Positions 44,798-52,967 of a stretch of 64,000 nucleotides of DNA are shown here, piece after piece. The translations under genes were made by a program, and so were the position numbers. The notes below the pieces were generated by a model that ran no database searches, was not told the DNA's origin, and worked only from the letters and a program-made list of their open reading frames with translations. This DNA is from Streptomyces lunaelactis (lineage in GTDB: Bacteria; Actinomycetota; Actinomycetes; Streptomycetales; Streptomycetaceae): the NCBI RefSeq assembly GCF_003054555.1, contig NZ_CP026304.1:124001-188000 (forward strand), read 5' to 3'. Numbering within the stretch: the stretch's first letter is position 1; each line of letters starts with the position of its first letter.

Positions 44798-47564
44798 GGC
44801 CGCCTCCCCCGTCGTCGGACCCGGCTCCCCGATGGACCGCCACGTGCACCGCGCCGGCGAGGGCGACTACCGGGCTGAGCAGCACGCCGCCGACACCGAC
44901 CAGACAGAGTGCCCCGGCCAGCCGGCGGCCGCGCACCGCGGCACCGCCTCGCCCGGACAGCGCGTCCGCGGCACGGACCGCGGCGGTGAGCGGCCGCAAC
45001 GCCACCGCGCGTACGGCGGCACGCCAGCGGGCCCGGGTCGCGAGCCGGCGCGCCAATGGCGTACCGAGGGCGTAGTAGGCGGGGTTGACCGCCGCGAGGA
45101 GGCGCCGGCCGGCCCGCGACGCCGACAGCTCGGCCCGCATCAGCCGCAGATAGGCGAGCTGGCTCAGGGCGGTCATCGTCGTGGCGGCTGCGGTGAGCGG
45201 GCAGGTCGACTCGGCGTCTTCCGGCGGCGGAGGCGGAGTCGTGGGCGGTGGCGTGGGCGGTGGTGGGACCGGCGGCGCCGCCTCGACCGGCGGCGCCGCC
45301 TCGACCGGCACCGTCGGCGAGCGCAGCGCGGGCGCGCCGGTGACCTGGATGAAGCGCGCCTCGACGCACGGCAGCGACCCGGCGAGGATCCACAGCATGT
45401 AGTAGCCGGGCGGCACGAGCGAGCTGTCGGTGCCGGGCACCATCGTGATCGACAGCGAGGTGCTGCCGTTGGTCGTGAACGGCAGCTCGATGAAGCGCTG
45501 CTCGGTGTCGGTGTGGTGGGTCACTGCGGCCGGGCGCATGATCGCCACCCGGGTGATCCGGGCCGCGTCGGGGGTCCGCACCGTGAACGTCGACCCGTAC
45601 CGGACCTGGACCTCGCCGGCCTTCAGCGGCGGGAGCACCGGTCGGCTGCCCGCCTTGTGGAAGTACGGCGGCTGGTAGACCTCGTAGTCCTTGCGGTTGA
45701 GCGGATTCGTAAAGGCCTCATGGCGGTCCACCGCCGGCGTGACGGCAGTGTTCGTGAACCACTCGTTGACCCGCGGGATCGGGGTGCCGCCGGCCGCAGG
45801 CTCGAAGTCGACCCGCGTCCCGTCGGGGATGTCGCGCGGCAGCGGGGTGTCGATGTCGAGGATGAGGGACGCCGAGATGGACGGCAACAGCGGCCGCAGC
45901 CCGGCGAGGGTGGCCCTGATCTCGTGAGGGCCGCGGTCGATGATCACCTTGGTGCCCACCGGCATCGTGGCGAAGGGCGCCAGGTAGACCGACGGATCGG
46001 TGTCCAGGTTGAGCGCGGTGTCGCCGGTGGCGGCATCGAACAGCAGGCGCGACGTACCCAGGTAGGTGCGCCCGTTGAAGGTGCGCGGATAGGCGAGTGA
46101 CGGCTCGTGCTCGTTGGGGTCGGCGCCGCCCGCGACGATCACTGAGCCGTCGGCGAGCAGCATCGCGATCGAGTGGTACATCCGCGGGTGCGCCATCGGC
46201 GCCCCGACGTGGAACCCGGAGCCGGGGGTATGGATCTCCACCGGCAGCGTCGGGTTGGTACGCGGCACGCCTTTCGCTGTGGCCAGCGGGCTGTTGGCCC
46301 TGGCGTACCACTTGTACGCGTCATGGCCGCCGAGAATGAGCACGGTGGCGTCGGGCAGCAGCACGCAGTGGCCGTTGACGCGCGGATGGGGCAGGCCGGG
46401 CACGGCCTTCCACCGCGGCGCGCCGACCAGGCTGGTGTCGAGGATCTCGACCGGCTGCGGGGTGGCGATCTTTTGCCGGTGGAAGGCAAGCGGGCCGCGC
46501 CCCTCCGGCGTGGTGATCGTCCACGGCGGCGCCGGGGTGGCGACCGCGCGGCGCACCAGCGACACGTCGCTCGAGTCGACGGCGAAGCCGCCGCCCACCA
46601 CCAGGAACTTGCCGACCGAGTTCGGGTCACGCGCCTTGGTCGCCGGGTTTAGCACCACCGGCAGCATCACACTCATGCCCTCTTCCCGCTCAGGCTGCTT
46701 GGCTTTGGCCGTCGGGAGCACGTACTCGGTCCAGGTGCCGGTGGCGGCGGTGCCCTTCGGCGCACCCGAGGGGGGCGGCACGATGGTCAGCGAGAGGGTA
46801 GGCGGCTCGGCGATCTCCTGACCCCACGTGGTGTGAGTGGTGTAGAGCCGGTCGTCGGGGGCGAGGTGGATGCCCGGGTAGATCGGGATCGGGCGGTTGG
46901 CGTTGGTCACCTTCTCCGGCTGGTACTTCGGCGGTCTGAGGTGCTCGACGACGTCGGCGATGCCGCGGTTGGTGACCCACTCGGTCAGCCGGGCGTCCGG
47001 CCACGTGCCGGGACCGGTGAAGACCGCACGCTCGCGCCGGCCGGAGACGACGATCACGCTGCCGTCGCCCAGCATGACCGCGGTCGGATACCAGCGACCC
47101 TGGAGCAGCTTGTGGCTCGGGTCTGGCTTCTCCCACACCTCTTTGCGCGGGTCGAAGATGACGATCGTGGAGGACCCGGCGCTGCCTCGGTAGTCGGTCA
47201 CCGGATTGAAGCTCGCGCCCGAGAGGTGGTCGGGCTGCGAGCCGCCCACGACCAGGATCCGGCCGTCGGCGAGCTGCACGCAGAAGCAGCAGAACAGGTC
47301 CGCGCCGTTGGGGAACGGCTTGCGGACCGCCGGCGCGGTCGGCTTGCGGGGATCGAACACGTAGGCCACGAGCGGGTAGTCGAGGAACTCCGCGTGCCCG
47401 CAGAACCAGAGCACTTTTCCGGTGTGCATGTGCACCGCGTGGATGACGAACATACCGCGCTCGTCGGGAACCGGGTTGTGGCCGCTCTTGTCGCGCAGCT
47501 TCTCGCCCGGATTGAACGGCACCGGCTGCGGCGGCCGCCACGAGCCGTCGGTGTCGGCCGCCAT
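44790..47564 (-). CDS. Galactose oxidase-like copper radical oxidase with CFI-box-like C-terminal tail
   Basis: This 924-residue kelch protein belongs to the galactose-oxidase/GlxA family. The expected copper-radical residues all have counterparts: the cross-link Cys in ADLFCCFCVQLADGRILVVG (about 85-92), the Tyr in LLQGRWYPTAVMLGDGSVIV (about 157), the Tyr-His pair in AHPRMYHSIAMLLADGSVIV (about 460), and the late His in AAVTHHTDTEQRFIELPF (about 680), inside the DUF1929-type early-set domain. A Pro-rich linker (about 755-785) leads to a CFI-box-like tail (CPLTAAATTM; YLRLMRAELSASRAGRRLLA; NPAYYALGTPLARRL) and one membrane helix (about 875-905). No N-terminal signal is visible, which is odd for such an oxidase. 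The ATG at 47564 overlaps the previous stop. Substrate unknown. Confidence 0.88.
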   Translation of the reverse strand: MAADTDGSWRPPQPVPFNPGEKLRDKSGHNPVPDERGMFVIHAVHMHTGKVLWFCGHAEFLDYPLVAYVFDPRKPTAPAVRKPFPNGADLFCCFCVQLADGRILVVGGSQPDHLSGASFNPVTDYRGSAGSSTIVIFDPRKEVWEKPDPSHKLLQGRWYPTAVMLGDGSVIVVSGRRERAVFTGPGTWPDARLTEWVTNRGIADVVEHLRPPKYQPEKVTNANRPIPIYPGIHLAPDDRLYTTHTTWGQEIAEPPTLSLTIVPPPSGAPKGTAATGTWTEYVLPTAKAKQPEREEGMSVMLPVVLNPATKARDPNSVGKFLVVGGGFAVDSSDVSLVRRAVATPAPPWTITTPEGRGPLAFHRQKIATPQPVEILDTSLVGAPRWKAVPGLPHPRVNGHCVLLPDATVLILGGHDAYKWYARANSPLATAKGVPRTNPTLPVEIHTPGSGFHVGAPMAHPRMYHSIAMLLADGSVIVAGGADPNEHEPSLAYPRTFNGRTYLGTSRLLFDAATGDTALNLDTDPSVYLAPFATMPVGTKVIIDRGPHEIRATLAGLRPLLPSISASLILDIDTPLPRDIPDGTRVDFEPAAGGTPIPRVNEWFTNTAVTPAVDRHEAFTNPLNRKDYEVYQPPYFHKAGSRPVLPPLKAGEVQVRYGSTFTVRTPDAARITRVAIMRPAAVTHHTDTEQRFIELPFTTNGSTSLSITMVPGTDSSLVPPGYYMLWILAGSLPCVEARFIQVTGAPALRSPTVPVEAAPPVEAAPPVPPPPTPPPTTPPPPPEDAESTCPLTAAATTMTALSQLAYLRLMRAELSASRAGRRLLAAVNPAYYALGTPLARRLATRARWRAAVRAVALRPLTAAVRAADALSGRGGAAVRGRRLAGALCLVGVGGVLLSPVVALAGAVHVAVHRGAGSDDGGGGHG

Positions 47565-48328
47565 CAGTGGGCCCCATGTCCGGCGCCGCCAGCGAGGTGC
47601 GCCGCGCCGACCACGATCGCGGCCATGATCAGCGCGACGCCGGTGACCCGCGCCAGCGCCGCGCCCCACGGCGCGTGCTTGTGCAGCGCGGCCACGCCGC
47701 CGAGCGCAATCATCAACAAGGGACTCGACATCCCGACCGCGAACATCACCAGCATCAGCGCGGCGCAGCAGCCGAGGCAGGAGAGTCCGTAGTCCAGGCC
47801 GACCAGGGCCGCCTCGGCGCCCACCGGACGCCGGCCCGACCAGCGCCGGGCGAGGAAGCTGAACGGCGAACGGCACGCCGTCAGGCACCGCGCGGACGTG
47901 CCGGAGAGCTGGTAGGCCCCGGCGACCAGCAGGGTGAGGGGCAGCACCACCCAGGCGTACGGGGTGCGGCCGACGAGCGCGTGCACGCCGCTGTCGACCG
48001 CGGCCAGCCCGAGCCCGGCGACCGTCCACAGTGTCAGGTACCCGGCGACAACGGTGGCGACCAGCCGGCCGGCGTCGCGCCGGTCACCGAGCAGCCGGGT
48101 GAACGCCCGCAGCAGCGGCAGCGACGTGGGCAGCATCGTCGCGACCGTCATCAGCAGCCAACTGACGGCGAACCAGCCGACTCCCGCCCAGCCCGCGGCG
48201 AGGTCGTGCCCGAGCAGCGACTGCGTCGGTGAGAGCTGCCACAGCAGCAACCCGACCGCCGCGACGACCGCGCCGGTGACGACAGCGACCGTGGGGCGCG
48301 AGCGCGCCGCCGCGCCGACCGCGGTCAC
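47564..48328 (-). CDS. DUF2182-like integral membrane protein (predicted metal-binding)
   Basis: This 254-residue protein has about six membrane helices (VAVVTGAVVAAVGLLLWQLS; FAVSWLLMTVATMLPTSLPL; LVATVVAGYLTLWTVAGLGL; WVVLPLTLLVAGAYQLSGTS; GLDYGLSCLGCCAALMLVMF; VTGVALIMAAIVVGAAHLAG). It carries the family Cys motifs SARCLTACRSPFSFL and SCLGCCAALM, plus a His-containing end (GGAGHGAH). DUF2182 proteins are predicted metal-binding membrane proteins and often lie beside DUF1326 genes, as here. The stop overlaps the start of the copper oxidase gene, so a role in supplying that enzyme's metal is plausible. Confidence 0.85.
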   Translation of the reverse strand: MTAVGAAARSRPTVAVVTGAVVAAVGLLLWQLSPTQSLLGHDLAAGWAGVGWFAVSWLLMTVATMLPTSLPLLRAFTRLLGDRRDAGRLVATVVAGYLTLWTVAGLGLAAVDSGVHALVGRTPYAWVVLPLTLLVAGAYQLSGTSARCLTACRSPFSFLARRWSGRRPVGAEAALVGLDYGLSCLGCCAALMLVMFAVGMSSPLLMIALGGVAALHKHAPWGAALARVTGVALIMAAIVVGAAHLAGGAGHGAH

Positions 48329-48948
48329 AGCTCGCCCCGGCTCTCATACCGGAACGGGCCGCGCATCGCCGCCCGGCCCGCCACCTGCACCGAGGACGCC
48401 TGCCCGCCGAGGTCGATGCGGAACGTCGACGTGCTGCCCACTTCGGCGCGCGGGCCGAGCACCTCGCTCAGCCGGCCACTGCGCAGCTCGGTGACCGCAC
48501 CGTCGCCGCCGCGCATGACCGACCCGGCGCCGCTGACCATCCGCCCGACGGTGACCGACAGGTGGTCGTCCTGAGTGGTCAGGCTGATCGGCGCGCGGGT
48601 CGCCTCGCGGAGCACGCCCATCAGTCGGCCGAGCTCGCGGAGTGGCCCGCCATAGCCCCCGGTGAACGTCGACGCGAGCGCGGTGAACTGCGCGTCGTCG
48701 GCGCCGTCGTCGACGAACAGCGTGACCTCCTGCCCGCCGTCGTCGCGGTGTCCCGCATGGAACGAGACGCTGACCACCGACCGCCCCGCGACATCGACGT
48801 CGCCGATCGTTCCTTCCTCGACCGACCAGCAGAACGCCCCAGTGCACCAGCCGTCGTCGGGCGGCTGACCGACCCAGCACGGGCAGATCGTGTAGCAGTC
48901 GCAGAGCTCCAAGAACTGGCCGTGGAGCCGGTAGGCGGGCAGGCTCAT
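48325..48948 (-). CDS. DUF1326-like protein, first gene of the 18-kb operon
   Basis: This 207-residue protein starts MSLPAYRLHGQFLELCDCYT and has a Cys cluster at residues 16, 18, 22, 24, 35 and 40 (ICPCWVGQPPDDGWCTGAFC), followed by a beta-rich body with a His-containing segment (VVSVSFHAGHRDDGGQEVTL). This is the DUF1326 pattern. The Cys residues suggest metal or redox binding. ATG 48948 was chosen as it gives the family N-terminus. It ends in a four-base overlap with the DUF2182-like gene. The operon promoter should lie upstream, in 48950-49320. Confidence 0.85.
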   Translation of the reverse strand: MSLPAYRLHGQFLELCDCYTICPCWVGQPPDDGWCTGAFCWSVEEGTIGDVDVAGRSVVSVSFHAGHRDDGGQEVTLFVDDGADDAQFTALASTFTGGYGGPLRELGRLMGVLREATRAPISLTTQDDHLSVTVGRMVSGAGSVMRGGDGAVTELRSGRLSEVLGPRAEVGSTSTFRIDLGGQASSVQVAGRAAMRGPFRYESRGEL

Positions 48949-49327
48949 GGGCAGCGCCACGCGTTGCTGCGGTGCTGTGCGGCGGATACTCTCATGACGC
49001 CCCTGGTCGCTCTCGGTGACCGGACAATACACCGTGCGTCGATAGACCGGCGTCCCAATTCAACCAATCTGCGCACTGTCCGTCACCCGCACGGCTCAAC
49101 GGGCAGACCCGCCGCACGCCAGCCCTCCAGCATCTCGTTCACGGACACCGTGGGCAGCTCCCCGGCCAGCGCGGACGTGACACGACGTTCACGGTCTGGG
49201 TGCCGCGGGTGGCCTCGAACCGGCCAGTACAGCTAGCCGTTCTCGCCGGTGCCAGTCAGACAGACCCACTCGTGAAAGCCCGAGGTTAGCGTTCAATCCA
49301 GCAGCATTACTGGCGGGACCCCACGAC
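48949..49327. other. Region upstream of the 18-kb operon
   Basis: About 380 bases hold no credible gene. On the minus strand, an AT-richer stretch (49030-49075) contains TTGGTTGAATTGGGACGCCG followed by GTCTATCG and TGTATTGT, where the operon promoter could be; I cannot fix -35 and -10 boxes. The right end is the inverted repeat of the neighbouring transposon, so the operon may be read from a promoter very close to an insertion boundary. Confidence 0.4.
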
Positions 49328-49357
49328 TCCCGCGAGTTCAGGCGAACTGAAGGTTCT

Positions 49358-51031
49358 TCAGCGCGAACCCGAGGGTCCGTTGCCCGGATTCCGGGGGATG
49401 GACCCTCGGGTTCGCGGGAACTCAGGCGATTCGGATTCGACGGACTGCTCCAGGAGAGCGCGGGCGGAGTCCGCGTAGCGGATCGCGGTCTTCTCGTCCA
49501 TGCCGAAGACTTCGGCGAGGTGGAGTGGATCGGGCCCGTGGACGAGGGCCTCCTCAAGTTGCCGGTCGATGCGGAGCCGGTCCAATGTGGCTCTCTGGCC
49601 GCGCAGTTCGCGCTCGATCCACCAACTGCTGACCGGGTCTGTCTCCAGCGCGGTGTTCATGTTGATGATCAGGTGCGGGTTGGCGGTGCTCGGCCAGCGG
49701 CGGCGCCGGTGCTCCAGCCAGGCCAGCAGAAGCTGCTGGGTGAGGTCGTCCAGCGGATGGGTGCGTCCGGCGACGGTGATCCGGCGGTTGCCCAGGTCGG
49801 CATCGTCGAGTTGCAGGGCGCGGATCGCCCCGGGCCGGACCGCATGGACTGCGGCGAGGGCGACGGCCAGGCGGCCGGCGGGCGAAGTGACCACCTCGGC
49901 AGAGCGGGCCACCTGATGCGGCAGCAGCGGCTGCAGCACGGGGGCGGCGGCCTGGCCGACCTTGATCCGGGAGGTCGGGTTGCGGAAGATGACGCCGTTC
50001 TTCTTGGCCCAGGCGAACAGCGACCGCAGAGCGACCAATGCCTGGTGGCGGTCCCGTCCCTGGAGCGTCTTGACGTGGGCCAAGACTTCGTCGCGGGTCA
50101 CCTCACGCACGTGGTCGTGGCCGGCCGACCACTCCAGCAGGGCCGGGCGAATCGCCGTGAGGTAGATCCTCACCGTGTCTGGGTCGCGGGCGAGGGTGCG
50201 CGGGCCGCCATCGTGCAGGGTCCGGGCCCACTTCTCGGTCTCCCGCCGGATGCCCGGGGCTATCCCGTCGAGTTTCGCCTCCAGCCAGTCCTCGAAGGGC
50301 GGACGCCGGTCGTTCAGGAAGATCTCCATCGCCTGAAGGACCTCGGTGGTGCGCTCGATGCTCAGGTTCAGTGCTCTCAGCGGGGAGAAGATCTCCGAGT
50401 GCCGGATCATGTCTCCCTCGGCGTACTCAGACAGCAGCATGACCAGTGCCCGGTCCACGTCCTGGCGTACTGCCCTGGGCCAGCCGCGGGCCTCGGCCAG
50501 GCCGTGCGCGAGGTGCCGAGCCCAGGCCAGCCAGCCGCTGGTGGTGGTGTCCGCCCGCCCTGGGTCGAAACGGTGGTAGTCGCGGCGGGCCCCGTCGAAC
50601 AGCACCGGCTGGATCCATCGGGAGTACGGTCGCGCCGCAGGCGGCGGCGGAGGCTTGCGCGGTGCCCCTCGGCGGTCATAACGCCGGGGCGGAGTCGTGC
50701 GGGCGCCACGCATCGACAGCATGTCGGCGAAGAAGAGCTGCTGATGGCGCCCGACACCGTCCAGAAAGTGCACGGCCGTGGCAGCCCCGTGCAGTCCACC
50801 GGTCGCCCGAGCGTCGGCGCGGGCCTGGCCCCAGCACAATCGGCAGTACTCCTTGCGGACGGGCTGCAGCCGCCGGCAACCCCGGCACCGGCCGACCGTG
50901 TGGTCACGGGCGAACAGGTAGCAGGCTTGGCAAAGCCCGCGGACGAACGGGCGCTGGACTCGGCCCCAGGCCAGACAACTCTCGCAGCTGGCCGGCCCCG
51001 ACAGGCCCCGACGCCGGGCTTTCGCCCTCAT
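49358..51031 (-). CDS. Tyrosine recombinase-like protein with N-terminal zinc ribbons
   Basis: This 557-residue protein starts with Cys pairs of two zinc ribbons (about residues 17-70: CESCLAW; GLCQACYLFARDHTVGRCRG; CRRLQPV; YCRLCW). An integrase-like SAM-type core domain (about 260-350) and a tyrosine-recombinase catalytic region (about 365-535) follow. The box-I Arg is in AVHAVRPGAIRALQLDDADL and a likely Tyr in AEVFGMDEKTAIRYADSARA. The usual HxxR box is degenerate (ATLDRLRIDRQL), so activity alone is doubtful and it may work with the other recombinase. The ATG overlaps the XRE gene's stop. The C-terminus reaches almost to the transposon end. Confidence 0.75.
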   Translation of the reverse strand: MRAKARRRGLSGPASCESCLAWGRVQRPFVRGLCQACYLFARDHTVGRCRGCRRLQPVRKEYCRLCWGQARADARATGGLHGAATAVHFLDGVGRHQQLFFADMLSMRGARTTPPRRYDRRGAPRKPPPPPAARPYSRWIQPVLFDGARRDYHRFDPGRADTTTSGWLAWARHLAHGLAEARGWPRAVRQDVDRALVMLLSEYAEGDMIRHSEIFSPLRALNLSIERTTEVLQAMEIFLNDRRPPFEDWLEAKLDGIAPGIRRETEKWARTLHDGGPRTLARDPDTVRIYLTAIRPALLEWSAGHDHVREVTRDEVLAHVKTLQGRDRHQALVALRSLFAWAKKNGVIFRNPTSRIKVGQAAAPVLQPLLPHQVARSAEVVTSPAGRLAVALAAVHAVRPGAIRALQLDDADLGNRRITVAGRTHPLDDLTQQLLLAWLEHRRRRWPSTANPHLIINMNTALETDPVSSWWIERELRGQRATLDRLRIDRQLEEALVHGPDPLHLAEVFGMDEKTAIRYADSARALLEQSVESESPEFPRTRGSIPRNPGNGPSGSR

Positions 51032-51363
51032 GCCGGCGGCAGGGAACGGCCGTCACGACGCTTGGGCACGACTGCCGGGGCCACCGCCGAGCCAGCCGCT
51101 GACGCGGCAGCCTGCTGGCCGGTCTCCTCACCGGGACGGATGACCTTGTCCGGCTCGGGGATCAGCAGGTCGCCGATCTCGCAGCCGAGGACGACACAGA
51201 TGACGTCCAGGTCCTCCAGCTTGAGGGAGACCGGCTGGCCGGACCACAACCCGGACATCTTCCCCGCCGAGATCACCAACCCGTGCTCGGCCAGGCCCCG
51301 TTGGAGCTCGGACGCCTTCCAGATATTCTTGTTCGCGGCCGTCAGCCGCAGGTTCCACCTCAT
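51028..51363 (-). CDS. Small XRE/Cro-CI-type helix-turn-helix protein
   Basis: This 111-residue protein resembles Cro/CI-like regulators with an HTH of the HTH_26 type (residues about 3-70: NIWKASELQRGLAEHGLVIS; GKMSGLWSGQPVSLKLEDLD; ICVVLGCEIGDLLIPEPDKV). A disordered Ala/Pro-rich tail follows. It lies between the two recombinase genes with four-base overlaps on both sides, so it is likely an accessory or regulator of the element (excision control or transposase expression). Confidence 0.85.
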   Translation of the reverse strand: MRWNLRLTAANKNIWKASELQRGLAEHGLVISAGKMSGLWSGQPVSLKLEDLDVICVVLGCEIGDLLIPEPDKVIRPGEETGQQAAASAAGSAVAPAVVPKRRDGRSLPPA

Positions 51364-52439
51364 CGGATGAGCCCTTCCAGCCGCTTCGCGGCCCGCTCGG
51401 TCCCGGCGGCCCAGGCGTCCTCGACCCGGGTCTGCTGGACGTGGACGTATCGCATCGTCGTAGCGATCCAGGAATGTCCTAAAACCTCCTGAATTGCAAG
51501 CAAGTCCAGGCCGTTCTCATAGAGTTGGGACGCGCAGAAATGCCGCAGGACATGCGGCGTCAGCCGCTCGCCCCACCCCGACAGATGCATCTTGGCCGCG
51601 CCCTTGAGCCCGCCGCGCAGGGCGTCGTCGCCCACCCGGCGCGAGGAGCCGTCGGCGTTCTTGCGCTCGGAGGGGAACAGCGGGGCGCCGGGGCGGGTGT
51701 GGTCATCGTCGAACTGGCCCCACACGTCCTCGATGAACCACCGCAGTGTCCGGTCGGCGCCGTTGATCAGCGGCACCATCCGCTCGCGCGGCCCGGAGCC
51801 GCGGGCGCCCTTGCCGTGGCGGACGTGGAGCTTGCCGAAGCGGCCCAGGTCCCACTTGATGTCGTCCAGGTCGAGCTTGCACACCTCGCTCACCCGGAGG
51901 CCGACCTGGGACATCAGCTTCGCCGCGGTGTAGTTCCGGGCGGTCGGGGCGAACTTCCGGCAGGTCGCCAGCTCGCTGCCCCAGCCGGTGAACAGGACCC
52001 CGACCTCCGGCTCGCTCGGCGGGATCCGCAGCTGGGCATCCTTGGCCCCGCGCGGCCGGTTCATCTCGTCGATCGGGCACTCGACCACGCGGCCGGTCAT
52101 GCGGTGGAGTTCGACCTTGTGCCGAAGCTCCAGGAACATGAAGTACGTGGTCAGCGCCTGCGACCTGGCCAAGCGGGTGCCGCTCGGTGAGTTCCGCAGG
52201 ACCTTCCCGAAGTACGCGTCGGCGTCGGCGGGCTCCATGCCCCACAGCGGCCGGCCGAACCAGGTCCTGATCTGCTCCAGGTGCCCGACGTCCCCGCGGA
52301 TGGTGCCGTCCGCCAGGCCCGCCGAGGCCCTCGCCAGGACGAACCCGGACAGCACGTCCGTCTCGAACCGCTCCAGCTCCTCCGCCGACGCGGGCGCCCA
52401 GTGCTCACGCAGGTCCCGTACGACTGCCAGCGCCGCCAA
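51360..52439 (-). CDS. Tyrosine recombinase/integrase
   Basis: This 359-residue site-specific recombinase has the complete catalytic set: Arg in MSQVGLRVSEVCKLDLDDIK, Lys in KLHVRHGKGARG, HxxR in LTPHVLRHFCASQLYE, His in IQEVLGHSWIATTM and Tyr in TTMRYVHVQQTR. The N-terminal core-binding domain covers about 25-130. The start is TTG at 52439, supported by GAGGAGG about seven bases upstream; no ATG fits. It is the first gene of the three-gene element and presumably its main transposase. Confidence 0.9.
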   Translation of the reverse strand: MAALAVVRDLREHWAPASAEELERFETDVLSGFVLARASAGLADGTIRGDVGHLEQIRTWFGRPLWGMEPADADAYFGKVLRNSPSGTRLARSQALTTYFMFLELRHKVELHRMTGRVVECPIDEMNRPRGAKDAQLRIPPSEPEVGVLFTGWGSELATCRKFAPTARNYTAAKLMSQVGLRVSEVCKLDLDDIKWDLGRFGKLHVRHGKGARGSGPRERMVPLINGADRTLRWFIEDVWGQFDDDHTRPGAPLFPSERKNADGSSRRVGDDALRGGLKGAAKMHLSGWGERLTPHVLRHFCASQLYENGLDLLAIQEVLGHSWIATTMRYVHVQQTRVEDAWAAGTERAAKRLEGLIR

Positions 52440-52583
52440 CCCGAGCCTCCTCGCCTTCGGCCCGACTGCGGATCGGCCGGACGAGGTGAGAACGCTTCAA
52501 GAATCCCGAAGTTACGTCACAAGGCCGCAGACCACTCGAAGGAGGAAGAACCCCTGGCCACGGGGGCAGGAGCTCAGCGGGGC

Positions 52584-52967
52584 TCAGGGGAACTCGCGGG
52601 ATGTCGCACACACGCCGCCGTTGTCAGCGATCTCAAAGACCTGGCCGTACCCCTTGCAGTCACCGCACAGACGCTCGTCAACCAGGCGGCGTACGACGCT
52701 GACGCTCTCAGGCGAGCAGTGCCGGCCGGTGAGCGCATCCGCGGTCTCGTTCAGCAATTCGGCGCGCCCTTGCCCGACCAGCTGCTCGGCGCGCGCTGTG
52801 TCCCAGCCGGTCAGGCCGGACAGGAGCGAAACCACGGCGTCGCTGGCGGTGCGCTGCGTCCCGCACAGGGAGCAGGTCAGGGCCGTATCGTCCCAGCGGT
52901 GTCCGAACGGGTGCAGCGGACATATCCACGTGGTGGTGGACTGGCTGGGTACGGGCTGTTCGGTCAT
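52584..52967 (-). CDS. Small Cys-containing hypothetical protein, C-terminus altered by transposon
   Basis: This 127-residue protein (ATG 52967) has Cys/His pairs suggesting zinc sites (TTTWICPLHPFGHRW; LTCSLCGTQRTASD; ERLCGDCKGYGQVFEIADNG). The rest is helical (AVVSLLSGLTGWDTARAEQL). The last residues (ATSREFP and stop) are encoded by the inverted repeat of the adjoining transposon, so the original end was probably replaced. It seems to belong to a plasmid or phage-like gene set. No function assigned. Confidence 0.6.
   Translation of the reverse strand: MTEQPVPSQSTTTWICPLHPFGHRWDDTALTCSLCGTQRTASDAVVSLLSGLTGWDTARAEQLVGQGRAELLNETADALTGRHCSPESVSVVRRLVDERLCGDCKGYGQVFEIADNGGVCATSREFP

Larger units (their letters stand above)
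49328..52601 (-). mobile_element. Transposon with two tyrosine recombinases and an XRE-like protein
   Basis: The three minus-strand genes lie between perfect 12-base inverted ends: TCCCGCGAGTTC at 49328-49339 and GAACTCGCGGGA at 52590-52601. GTCG follows outside each end, offset by one base. Related copies occur just inside (GTTCGCGGGAACTCAGGCGA, 49411-49430), which may be recombinase-binding sites. The coding order recombinase, small HTH protein, zinc-ribbon recombinase, with four-base overlaps, looks like one unit. It resembles the Tn554-like idea of two cooperating tyrosine recombinases plus a small accessory protein. Length about 3.27 kb. Confidence 0.7.

Noticed and set aside
41396..44878. 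A 1160-codon open frame on the plus strand, antisense to the DUF6603-like gene
   Set aside because: It is rich in Arg, Glu, Val and Gln in the pattern produced by reading a GC-rich gene backwards. The minus-strand frame has coupled starts and protein-like structure.
31033..48948. The 18-kb operon as an extracellular contractile injection system or type VI secretion cluster
   Set aside because: No sheath, tube, baseplate, spike, LysM or AAA+ genes can be recognised, and the oxidase and DUF2182 genes do not fit.
31033..48948. The 18-kb operon as a natural-product gene cluster
   Set aside because: No polyketide, peptide-synthetase, terpene, RiPP-modifying or tailoring genes other than the single oxidase, and no exporter or pathway regulator.
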